From: RGIG3009 sp045578425
GTDB lineage: Bacteria > Bacillota > Clostridia > Oscillospirales > Acutalibacteraceae
Assembly (NCBI GenBank): GCA_045578425.1
Contig: JAZNKF010000041.1
Coordinates: 1-13,027 of the forward strand
Direction of reading: 5' to 3'
Length of the DNA stretch: 13,027 nt
Of this stretch, positions 6,983 to 12,955 are shown in pieces. The first letter of the stretch is position 1, and every line of letters starts with the position of its first letter. The translations under genes were made by a program, and so were the position numbers. The notes beneath the pieces are model-generated. The model did not search any database and was not told where the DNA came from. It saw only the letters and a list, made by a program, of their open reading frames with translations.

Positions 6983-7639
6983 ATGGAAAACACTATCATC
7001 GCCCGCAACTATAAGTTTGAGAGCACGGAACTGACCAAAGCGACCGTAGCAATCGCAAAGGCAACCGAAAGCGCCGCAAAATCCCTGTTGAAAATCGCGT
7101 CCGTTATGGCAGAGGTTGAAGCCCGCGCCCTGTACGCCGACGACTTCAAGAGCATTGCCGAGTACGGCGAACGCGTGTTCGGTTACAAGAAATCAGCGGT
7201 TTACAATATGGTGCGTATCGGTCGCGACTACATTGACCCCGAAACGGGCAAATCCGTGCTTGCCCTTGAAAATGGACAGGACTTCACTTTCAATCAGTTG
7301 ACCCGCCTGTTACCGCTCCCGTCCGTTGACGTTGCCGAAGAACTTGTCGCCGAGGAAGTTATCACCCCCGATATGACCTTACGCGAAATCGAAAACGCGG
7401 TCAAGGAGTACAACCACAAGGACGACGCGGCAGAGGGTGAGGAAGAACCCGCCGAGGAAACCGAAGCAACCGCCGAGGTCGTCGAGGAAGAACCCGACGA
7501 AATCGCAATGAACTTCCTGTCCGCGAAAATGGCTCTTGACCGTTTGGTCGAACTGTTCGCCGACGACCCCAACACCGCCGAGATTTTGACCGAAATGAAA
7601 ACCCGCCTTGAAATCATTGAGAACGGCGGCGCAAGATAA
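6983..7639 (+). CDS. ParB-like helix-turn-helix DNA-binding protein
   Basis: This 218-residue protein carries a ParB/KorB-type HTH region at about residues 50-83 (KSIAEYGERVFGYKKSAVYN), followed by the typical later segment FTFNQLTRLLPL and ITPDMTLREIENAVKEY (about 101-143). The type is common in Firmicutes phages and mobile elements. An acidic linker (147-172) leads to a C-terminal helix (174-214) that could dimerise. The N-terminal CTP-binding motifs of true ParB (the GERRxRA box) are not seen, so it probably cannot slide as a CTP clamp. The ATG at 6983 has the SD AGAAAGGA about 7 nt upstream. It is the first gene after the mid-genome promoter. A parS site and seven parS-like palindromes lie in the same genome, making it the prime candidate to bind them. 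This is inference. Confidence 0.7.
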   Translation: MENTIIARNYKFESTELTKATVAIAKATESAAKSLLKIASVMAEVEARALYADDFKSIAEYGERVFGYKKSAVYNMVRIGRDYIDPETGKSVLALENGQDFTFNQLTRLLPLPSVDVAEELVAEEVITPDMTLREIENAVKEYNHKDDAAEGEEEPAEETEATAEVVEEEPDEIAMNFLSAKMALDRLVELFADDPNTAEILTEMKTRLEIIENGGAR

Positions 7640-7655
7640 TTCCACGCACGTGGAA
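7640..7655. repeat. Palindromic repeat, copy 5
   Basis: TTCCACGCACGTGGAA directly follows the TAA stop of the ParB-like gene and runs straight into the next hairpin. Confidence 0.9.
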
Positions 7656-7684
7656 AGCGGGGCGGGCAACCGTCCGTCCCGCTT
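7655..7684 (+). other. GC-rich hairpin in the ParB-like/SSB gap
   Basis: A 13-bp stem (7655-7667 with 7672-7684, G.T pairs included) closes an AACC loop. The sequence after it has no T-run, so it is more likely an RNA-processing, attenuation or stabilising structure than a simple terminator. It may help set different levels for the two genes. Confidence 0.6.
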
Positions 7685-7699
7685 GCGGTTCTTGCGGGT

Positions 7700-7735
7700 T
7701 TACCCTTAAAGCCCGACACCAGCCCGAAAGGGTAA
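7700..7735 (+). other. Second leader hairpin before the SSB gene
   Basis: TTACCCTT (7700-7707) and AAGGGTAA (7728-7735) are perfect inverted arms around a 20-nt loop that contains two GCCCG copies. With the hairpin at 7655 and the leader motif at 7746, the 142-nt gap looks like a structured 5' leader. No clear promoter is seen in it. Confidence 0.5.
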
Positions 7736-7745
7736 TAATATTAAC

Positions 7746-7763
7746 GGGTGGCGACCTACCGCC
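7746..7763 (+). repeat. Leader motif, copy 2
   Basis: GGGTGGCGACCTACCGCC is the second copy of the motif at 6946. It can form a small stem GGTGG/CCGCC and lies immediately before the SD (AAAGGAG) of the SSB candidate. Confidence 0.55.
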
Positions 7764-7781
7764 GAAAGGAGTTAAAGCACT

Positions 7782-8153
7782 ATGGCACAGAACAAGTTTT
7801 ATGAAATCGCGGAACAGGCGTTGGGCAATTCCCCCATTATGACGGGACGCGAGAAAATCAGCACCGAGGACGTTATCAAGAAGTACCCCGCGGGTATCAC
7901 CCTTAACGGGTTCGACGTGCTTGACAACGGCAAGGACGGCTATGCCGTATTCACGTTCGTGGAAGAACCCGACAAGTTCGTCAACGGCGGCGCACTTCTG
8001 TCCAAAATGGCGTTTGAGTGGGTCAAGGCATTCGACGGAAACGTCACCGACGCAAGCGAGGAACTTGCCGCGTGTGGCGGCGTTCGCGTTCGTCTTTCCA
8101 CCAAAAAGACCAAGCGCGGCAATACCATTACCGCCGTCGAAATCGTGAAGTAA
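7782..8153 (+). CDS. Candidate single-stranded DNA-binding protein (gp5-like position)
   Basis: The 123-residue product is about the length of phi29 p5 (124 aa), the SSB that coats strands displaced during protein-primed replication. It occupies the same place in the order SSB - regulator - terminal protein - polymerase. It shows alternating beta-type segments (YAVFTFVEEPDKFVNGGALL, GVRVRLSTKKTKRGNTITAV) and a basic C-terminal loop, compatible with an OB-like fold. Similar short proteins are common in Firmicutes phages and mobile elements. No diagnostic motif proves the function. The ATG at 7782 has the SD AAGGAG 10 nt upstream, and a structured leader suggests strong, separately tuned expression. 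The gene ends 9 nt before a terminator stem. Confidence 0.5.
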   Translation: MAQNKFYEIAEQALGNSPIMTGREKISTEDVIKKYPAGITLNGFDVLDNGKDGYAVFTFVEEPDKFVNGGALLSKMAFEWVKAFDGNVTDASEELAACGGVRVRLSTKKTKRGNTITAVEIVK

Positions 8154-8162
8154 TCACACGGG

Positions 8163-8196
8163 CGCGGGTTGGCGGGAAACCGTCAACCCGCGTTTT
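8163..8196 (+). terminator. Intrinsic terminator after the SSB candidate
   Basis: A 13-bp stem (8163-8175 with 8180-8192, one G.T pair) with a GAAA loop is followed by TTTT and then GTGTTT. The parS site starts 2 bases after the T-run. No promoter is visible between it and the next gene, so the polymerase genes probably depend on read-through. Confidence 0.8.
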
Positions 8197-8197
8197 G

Positions 8198-8213
8198 TGT
8201 TTCACGTGAAACA
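8198..8213. promoter_or_regulatory. Perfect parS site
   Basis: TGTTTCACGTGAAACA is a perfect 16-bp palindrome and equals the Firmicutes parS consensus (TGTTNCACGTGAAACA) bound by chromosomal ParB/Spo0J. At random such a 16-mer would be expected about 3 in a million times in a window this size. It lies in a gap between genes and touches a palindromic repeat on its right with no spacer. It may recruit host ParB or be bound by the phage ParB-like protein; which is unknown. Confidence 0.85.
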
Positions 8214-8229
8214 TTCCACGCACGTGGAA
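8214..8229. repeat. Palindromic repeat, copy 6 (abuts parS)
   Basis: TTCCACGCACGTGGAA begins on the base after the parS site and directly precedes the SD (GAAAGGAG) of the XRE gene, 13 nt before its ATG. Confidence 0.9.
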
Positions 8230-8242
8230 GAAAGGAGCAGAA

Positions 8243-8479
8243 ATGGAAAAAGAGAACAAGCGACACACTTTGAAAACCATAGGTCGCGCCGCGGGTGATT
8301 GGCGACGCGAAAAGGGAATAACGCAACTTGATATTGCTATCGAGTTGGGAACAACATTCACCAACATTTCAGCGTTTGAACGGGGCGTGAACGACAGCGC
8401 AATGATACTTTTATGGTACGTGTTACACGGGTTCGACCCGTTAGAAAGTGAGGAAGTATGGCAACTATTGAACAGTTGA
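8243..8479 (+). CDS. XRE/Cro-CI family HTH regulator
   Basis: This 78-residue protein is little more than one helix-turn-helix domain (about residues 14-60): GDWRREKGITQLDIAIELG forms the first helices and NISAFERGVN the recognition region typical of Cro/CI-type repressors. It sits where phi29 carries its gene 4 regulator, between the SSB and terminal protein genes, although p4 itself is not of this family. It may control the mid-genome promoter, for example through the inverted repeat at 6860-6905, or may bind the palindromic repeat. Both are guesses. The ATG at 8243 has a strong SD (AAAGGAG). Its 3' end overlaps the next gene by 22 nt, so translation is likely coupled to terminal protein synthesis. 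Confidence 0.8.
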   Translation: MEKENKRHTLKTIGRAAGDWRREKGITQLDIAIELGTTFTNISAFERGVNDSAMILLWYVLHGFDPLESEEVWQLLNS

Positions 8480-9060
8480 TTAACCTTGACATTACTGACG
8501 TTCAGCGAATGAACCGACGCGAACTTGCCGCCGTCGTGTCCACGTTGGCAAGTGCGGCAAACAAGCGTTTAGCGCGTTTGGAACGGTCGGACGTTGGCGA
8601 ACTGTCACCCGCGTATCAACAAGCACAGAAACGCGGTCAGCGGTTTTCCGTTGCGGGTAAAAGCGTTAACCAATTACGCAACGAATACAAAGCCGTAACG
8701 CAGTTTTTGAAGCGCGGAACTTCAACGGTCAGCGGTTGGAAGAAAGTTCGCAAAGAAACGTATTCACGTATCGGCGGCGACTTCACAAGTGTCGCGCAAG
8801 AAAAGCGATTTTGGAAAGCATATCGCAAACTTGCAAGCGACGAATACGGCGCGGTCAAATCATACGGAAGTACAGAAACGCAACGACTTTTACGTCAAGA
8901 GGTCGTGCAAGGTGGGCGGCGTTCAATGGACGACCTTATCGAAACAATGATTGACCGTCTTGACGAGGAATACGAAAAGCAACAAAGTTCATTGTATGGT
9001 GAGGAGTTCGACGACTATGACACAGGCGACTTTTTCACAATCGGGGACGAGGATATATAA
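8458..9060 (+). CDS. Candidate terminal (genome-linked) protein
   Basis: The 200-residue product lies directly upstream of, and overlaps, the protein-primed DNA polymerase gene, the place of the terminal protein in phi29 (gene 3 before gene 2). Terminal proteins offer a Ser, Thr or Tyr hydroxyl as primer and stay linked to the genome 5' ends. The chain is very basic and helical for residues 1-140 (RRELAAVVSTLASAANKRLA, LKRGTSTVSGWKKVRKETYS), as expected for a DNA/polymerase-binding protein. It ends in an acidic tail (GEEFDDYDTGDFFTIGDEDI). The segment with Asn-Glu-x-Lys-Ala-Val-Thr-Gln-Phe-Leu resembles one I associate with terminal proteins of small gut phages. The priming residue cannot be told from the sequence. 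The ATG at 8458 has GAGGA close upstream. Confidence 0.6.
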   Translation: MATIEQLINLDITDVQRMNRRELAAVVSTLASAANKRLARLERSDVGELSPAYQQAQKRGQRFSVAGKSVNQLRNEYKAVTQFLKRGTSTVSGWKKVRKETYSRIGGDFTSVAQEKRFWKAYRKLASDEYGAVKSYGSTETQRLLRQEVVQGGRRSMDDLIETMIDRLDEEYEKQQSSLYGEEFDDYDTGDFFTIGDEDI

Positions 9061-11125
9061 ACCCGACGAAATTGTCGAAATGTTGTCGGGGTATATGAAC
9101 GAACCCCCCATTGTCAAAACGAACAAGAAAATTGAATATTTCAACGTCCCTTGTGCGTTTGACATTGAAACAACGTCATTTTATGAGGGCGACGAAAAAC
9201 GCGCGATTATGTACGAATGGACTTTGGGACTAAACGGCGCGGTTATGATTGGGCGCACGTGGGACGAGTTCTTGACCGTGTACCGCGTTATCGTTGAAAC
9301 CTTGCAATTATGGAACGACCGTCGTTTGATTATCTACATACACAACGAGGGCTTTGAATTTCAGTTCATACGAAAACGCTTGCAATGGGAAAACGTGTTC
9401 AGCCTTAACGAACGCAAACCCGTTTACGCGTTGACCGTTGACGGGGTCGAGTTCCGTTGTAGTTATCTGTTGTCGGGTTATTCGCTTGCTATGTTGGGAA
9501 AACAGTTGAGAAAATACAAGGTCGAAAAAATGTCGGGCGACCTTGATTATTCACTTTTAAGACATAGCAAAACGCCGTTGACCGACAAGGAAATCGGGTA
9601 TTGCGTGAACGACGTTCGGGTCGTTATGGCGTATATACAAGAGTGTATAGAACGCGACGGGGATATTTCCCGCTTGCCGCTGACGAAAACGGGGTATGTT
9701 CGCAACTATTGCCGAAACTGTTGTATGTATGACGGTTCACACAAAAAGAACACGTGGAAATACTTGAACTATCATCGTATTATGAACGGTATGCAAATCG
9801 GTGTCGAAGAATACCGACAATTAAAACGAGCCTTTCAAGGCGGGTTCACCCACGCAAACGCGTTTTACAGCGGAAAGACCGTCGAAAACGTCGGGTCGTT
9901 CGACTTCACTTCAAGTTATCCCGCGGTAATGGTTAGCGAACAATTTCCAATGTCAAGCGCGGAACTTGTCACCATAACAAGCGACCGCGACTTCAACCGC
10001 AATTTGATGTTATATTGTTGTTTGTTCGACGTTGAGATTTTCGGTCTTGAAAGCACCACACTTGTCGAACACCCGTTGAGCCTGTCCCGCTGTCACAATG
10101 CCCGCAACTACACCGAGGACAACGGGCGGTTGGTCGAATGCGAATACTTGTTAACGACCTTGACCGAACAAGACTATTTCATTTTACAGAAGTTCTATAA
10201 ATGGGACAAAATCAAAGTTGGCAACTTCCGCAGATATAAGCGCGGGTATTTGCCCACCGATTTCGTCAAGGCGGTTTTGAAACTGTATGAGGACAAAACC
10301 ACGTTGAAAGGTGTCGAGGGTAAAGAAGAAGAATATTTGCGGTCGAAAGAAATGATAAACAGTTGTTACGGAATGACCGTGACCGACATTTGCCGCGACG
10401 AAATCGTGTACAGCGGCGACACGTGGGACAGCGAACCCGCCGACATTGAAAGCGCGTTGGGAAAGTACAACAAAAGCGCGAGGCGATTTCTGTTCTATCC
10501 GTGGGGCGTTTGGGTGACCGCATACGCCCGCAAAAACCTGTTTACGGGCATTTACGAGTTCGGGACGGATTACGTATATAGCGACACGGACAGCGTCAAG
10601 GCGGTCAACGTGGAGCGTCACAGGGCATACATTGAAGAATACAACCGACGTATTATTGCCAAACTTGAACGCGCTTGCAAATACCACGGAATTGACCCCG
10701 CCGTCATACGCCCCAAAACAATCGAGGGTCGGGAAAAGCCGTTGGGCGTTTGGGACTTTGAGGGAACATATACAAGGTTCAAGACGTTGGGCGCAAAACG
10801 CTATATGACAGAACAGGACGGGAAAATATCAATAACCGTTTCGGGCGTGAATAAACGTCAAGCCGTTCCGTATTTATTGGAAACATACGGCGACCGAGTT
10901 TTTGAAGCGTTCGCAGAGGGCTTATATATCCCGCCACAGCACACGGGAAAGAATACCCATACTTATATCGACGAAGAACAAAAAGGCGTTCTGTGCGATT
11001 ATATGGGGGTCACAGCGGAATATCACGAATTGAGTTCAACCCACCTTGAAGCCGCTGACTATTCGTTGAGCCTGTCAAGGGCTTATGTTGATTATCTTAT
11101 GGGAATACGCGAAAGTGGAAAGTAA
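9017..11125 (+). CDS. Protein-primed family B DNA polymerase (phi29 gp2-like)
   Basis: This 702-residue enzyme copies the linear genome from a terminal-protein primer. All diagnostic motifs are visible. Exonuclease: Exo I FDIETTS (D49, E51), Exo II HNEGFEF (N110) and Exo III YCVND (Y195, D199). Polymerase: motif A DFTSSYP (D296), motif B KEMINSCYG (K444, N448, Y451, G452), motif C YSDTDS (D523, D525) and the KxY motif KRY (K594-Y596). In Exo II the acidic position held by Asp in phi29 appears to be Glu (E114). The chain is longer than phi29 polymerase (575 aa), so inserted segments are likely. The ATG at 9017 is chosen for GGTGAGGAG (8998-9006) 10 nt upstream; earlier in-frame ATGs at 8951 and 8996 lack a good SD. 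It overlaps the terminal protein gene by 44 nt, and its stop abuts a palindromic repeat. Confidence 0.95.
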   Translation: MTQATFSQSGTRIYKPDEIVEMLSGYMNEPPIVKTNKKIEYFNVPCAFDIETTSFYEGDEKRAIMYEWTLGLNGAVMIGRTWDEFLTVYRVIVETLQLWNDRRLIIYIHNEGFEFQFIRKRLQWENVFSLNERKPVYALTVDGVEFRCSYLLSGYSLAMLGKQLRKYKVEKMSGDLDYSLLRHSKTPLTDKEIGYCVNDVRVVMAYIQECIERDGDISRLPLTKTGYVRNYCRNCCMYDGSHKKNTWKYLNYHRIMNGMQIGVEEYRQLKRAFQGGFTHANAFYSGKTVENVGSFDFTSSYPAVMVSEQFPMSSAELVTITSDRDFNRNLMLYCCLFDVEIFGLESTTLVEHPLSLSRCHNARNYTEDNGRLVECEYLLTTLTEQDYFILQKFYKWDKIKVGNFRRYKRGYLPTDFVKAVLKLYEDKTTLKGVEGKEEEYLRSKEMINSCYGMTVTDICRDEIVYSGDTWDSEPADIESALGKYNKSARRFLFYPWGVWVTAYARKNLFTGIYEFGTDYVYSDTDSVKAVNVERHRAYIEEYNRRIIAKLERACKYHGIDPAVIRPKTIEGREKPLGVWDFEGTYTRFKTLGAKRYMTEQDGKISITVSGVNKRQAVPYLLETYGDRVFEAFAEGLYIPPQHTGKNTHTYIDEEQKGVLCDYMGVTAEYHELSSTHLEAADYSLSLSRAYVDYLMGIRESGK

Positions 11126-11141
11126 TTCCACGCGCGTGGAA
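11126..11141. repeat. Palindromic repeat, copy 7
   Basis: TTCCACGCGCGTGGAA directly follows the polymerase TAA stop, and its last bases run into the SD (GGAAAGGA) of the next gene, 9 nt before the ATG. It has the GCGC centre, like copy 1. Confidence 0.9.
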
Positions 11142-11150
11142 AGGACTATA

Positions 11151-11510
11151 ATGAAAAAAGTTTATCTTATTAAAAACATAACGGAGTACGGCAAATTGAT
11201 GTCGTATTGTATCAATAACGACGTTAGCGTGTTTCGCACCTATTGGGACGAACGCGAAGCGGGCGACCGCTGTTTCCGTATTGATTGGAAAGAAAAACGC
11301 TGTTATTACGCTTGCCGTAAATATTGGGAAAATGAGGGCTACAAAGTGATTGCACCCGTTTTCTTGCTTGACAAGTTCGGTAATTATCAAATCGACAACC
11401 AACACCGTTGTTTGAACTGTCAACATTCGTTTTTTAGTGATTGCTACCTTGAATGTAAATTGCGGGGTATAGTAAATAATGCGGGGTGTTATCAATGGGT
11501 GGAAAAATGA
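11151..11510 (+). CDS. Small Cys-rich protein with a possible zinc-binding C-terminus
   Basis: I do not recognise a named function for this 119-residue protein. Its last third carries HRCLNCQHSFFSDCYLECKL and then a further Cys and Trp (AGCYQWVEK). The pattern C-x2-C ... C-x3-C ... C-x2-W is seen at the C-terminus of many small phage proteins and suggests a zinc or other metal site. The N-terminal part (LIKNITEYGKLMSYC, then Tyr- and Arg-rich strands) shows nothing specific. It lies between the polymerase and packaging ATPase genes, its start is only 9 nt after a palindromic repeat, and its stop overlaps the ATPase start as ATGA. A role in replication or packaging is only suggested by position. 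Confidence 0.75.
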   Translation: MKKVYLIKNITEYGKLMSYCINNDVSVFRTYWDEREAGDRCFRIDWKEKRCYYACRKYWENEGYKVIAPVFLLDKFGNYQIDNQHRCLNCQHSFFSDCYLECKLRGIVNNAGCYQWVEK

Positions 11511-12613
11511 AGTTTTACAGCGGTAAAAATATCCGCTCCAAAAATGCGTTGTATAATGTGATTTTCGGGGAGCGTTCAAACGGAAAGACATTCGACGTTT
11601 TACGTGAAGCGTTCCGCGAATACATCGACAGCGGCGAACAAAACCAACTTGCACTTGTGCGGCGTTGGGACGAAGATTTTGTCGGCGCAAATAGTGCGCG
11701 AACTTCCTATGACGCACTAATGCACGACGGAAACGGAAAGAACCAAATAAAAACCATAAGCGGGGGGAAATACGACGGGGTCGAGTATTACGCGGGTAAA
11801 TACTTCTTGACGGTGTACGACCCCCAAACGCAGAAACACCAACGAACTGACCGCGTTATCGCATACGGGTTCAGTTTGACAGGCGCGGAGCATTACAAGT
11901 CAGCGGCTTTCCCCCACATTACCACAATTTTCTTTGACGAGTTTATGACCCGCAAATACTATTTACCCGACGAGTTCGTCACATTCCAAAACTTGATTTC
12001 CACCATTGTCCGACAGCGAACCAACGTCAAAATATATATGTGTGGAAACACCGTCAACCGCTATTGTCCGTATTTCAAAGAAATGGGACTATACAAGGCG
12101 AAAACAATGAAGCAAGGCGACATAGACGTATACACATACGGGGAAAGCGGTTTGACCGTTGCCGTTGAATACAGCGACAGCCCAAGCAAATCCAAACCGA
12201 GCGACATATATTTCGCCTTTAACAATCCGCGGTTGGAAATGATAAAAACGGGCGCGTGGGAAATTGACATATACCCGCATTGTCCCGTCAAATATGTCCC
12301 GCGCGATATTCTGTTTTTCTTTTTCATTCTGTTCGACGACGAGTTGTTGCAATGTGAAATCGTACAGCGCGACGAATTGTTGTTCGTGTTCATTCACCGA
12401 AAAACCACGCCGTTGAAAGATACCGACAACGATTTGATTTATTCCACAGAGTACAACCCGCGCCCCAACTACAAGCGCAACATTTTGAAGCCGTCCACGC
12501 GAGTGGAAAAGAAAATCCACACGTTGTTCGCAACTGACCGCGTGTTTTATCAAGACAACGAAGTCGGTGAAATCGTCCGCAACTATTTGATATGGTGCAA
12601 AAAGGGGGGTTGA
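11507..12613 (+). CDS. DNA packaging ATPase (phi29 gp16-like encapsidation protein)
   Basis: This 368-residue ATPase should drive DNA into the prohead through the connector. It has a Walker A box GERSNGKT (residues 21-28) close to the N-terminus and a Walker B box IFFDEF (D144, E145), the layout of phi29 gp16 (332 aa). The opening (FYSGKNIRSKNALYNVIFGE, then a VRRWDED segment) parallels gp16, whose chain also starts with a short FY segment and has VRRY after the Walker A helix. The ATG at 11507 is preferred because it overlaps the previous stop as ATGA and gives a gp16-like N-terminus; GTG 11486 and ATG 11495 are alternatives. Near the C-terminus the DNA encoding PSTRVEK holds a decayed palindromic repeat. 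In phi29 this enzyme works with a packaging RNA; no pRNA is recognisable here. Confidence 0.9.
   Translation: MKFYSGKNIRSKNALYNVIFGERSNGKTFDVLREAFREYIDSGEQNQLALVRRWDEDFVGANSARTSYDALMHDGNGKNQIKTISGGKYDGVEYYAGKYFLTVYDPQTQKHQRTDRVIAYGFSLTGAEHYKSAAFPHITTIFFDEFMTRKYYLPDEFVTFQNLISTIVRQRTNVKIYMCGNTVNRYCPYFKEMGLYKAKTMKQGDIDVYTYGESGLTVAVEYSDSPSKSKPSDIYFAFNNPRLEMIKTGAWEIDIYPHCPVKYVPRDILFFFFILFDDELLQCEIVQRDELLFVFIHRKTTPLKDTDNDLIYSTEYNPRPNYKRNILKPSTRVEKKIHTLFATDRVFYQDNEVGEIVRNYLIWCKKGG
12493..12508. repeat. Degenerate palindromic repeat inside the ATPase gene
   Basis: GTCCACGCGAGTGGAA keeps five paired bases (TCCAC/GTGGA) around a GCGA centre. It reads in the same frame as the lysin copy, giving the peptide S-T-R-V-E. 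It could be a decayed or tolerated copy, or chance. Confidence 0.5.
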
Positions 12614-12615
12614 GT

Positions 12616-12897
12616 GTGTTATATCTTATCGCGTATTTGCTGAACGTGTTTGACGCGGTCGCAACGTGGGTATGGTTCAAGCGTTATGGTATCGAAATCG
12701 AGTTGAACCCCGTCGGGCGTTGGTTACTTGAAAACGGGTTGATGTGGGTTTTCAAATTGGGGGTTGTCGGTTCTTTGCTTTTGTTCCTGTACGCTAACCG
12801 CGACACAACCGCGTCGGTCGTCGGTGCGTGGGTCGTTCTTATCGTGTACGCGTGTATATGTGTTCAACACGTGTTATTGTTCATTGCTACACGTTGA
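12616..12897 (+). CDS. Small multi-pass membrane protein (DUF5658-like)
   Basis: This 93-residue protein is mostly hydrophobic, with about three membrane segments: residues 1-18 (LYLIAYLLNVFDAVATW), the middle (WVFKLGVVGSLLLFLYA) and the C-terminus (VVLIVYACICVQHVLLF). An N-terminal Asn-x-x-Asp pair, then ELNPVGRWLLENG, then a Lys within the second segment, matches the pattern I associate with the DUF5658 family of small membrane proteins of unknown function. In a phage it could be a second holin or a membrane anchor for replication, like phi29 p16.7 in role though not in sequence; both are guesses. GTG 12616 is preferred because AAGGGGGGT (12602-12609) lies about 6 nt upstream. An ATG at 12592 inside the ATPase gene has no good SD. 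It starts 2 nt after the ATPase stop. Confidence 0.65.
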   Translation: MLYLIAYLLNVFDAVATWVWFKRYGIEIELNPVGRWLLENGLMWVFKLGVVGSLLLFLYANRDTTASVVGAWVVLIVYACICVQHVLLFIATR

Positions 12898-12898
12898 G

Positions 12899-12928
12899 TT
12901 TTCCACAGTTTCCACAGAGTTTTCCACA
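12899..12928 (+). repeat. Three tandem DnaA-box-like repeats
   Basis: TTTTCCACA (12899-12907), GTTTCCACA (12908-12916) and TTTTCCACA (12920-12928) resemble DnaA boxes (consensus TTATNCACA; TTTTCCACA is used by some bacteria). They lie between the last gene and the right inverted repeat. CCACAG also recurs inside the inverted repeat itself. A role at the replication origin is possible. Confidence 0.55.
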
Positions 12929-12955
12929 GGGGTGTGCCTTACGGTGCGCCCCTGT
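12926..12955 (+). terminator. Hairpin at the right genome end, possible terminator
   Basis: A 13-bp stem (12926-12938 with 12943-12955, three G.T pairs) closes a TTAC loop, just after the last gene and next to the right inverted repeat. It has no real T-run after it, so it may be a weak terminator or a structural element. Confidence 0.45.

Noticed and set aside
7921..7950. TTGACA inside the SSB candidate gene as a promoter for the XRE-polymerase genes
   Set aside because: No acceptable -10 box lies 16-18 bp downstream.
829..11141. CRISPR-like array from the repeated palindrome
   Set aside because: Copies are 16 bp, spaced by 0.6 to 3 kb, and lie at gene junctions; there are no regular spacers and no cas genes.
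12866..12875. AACACGTGTT palindrome in the membrane protein gene as another parS-like site
   Set aside because: Only the CACGTG core fits; the flanking bases of parS and of the repeat family are absent and the stretch is coding.
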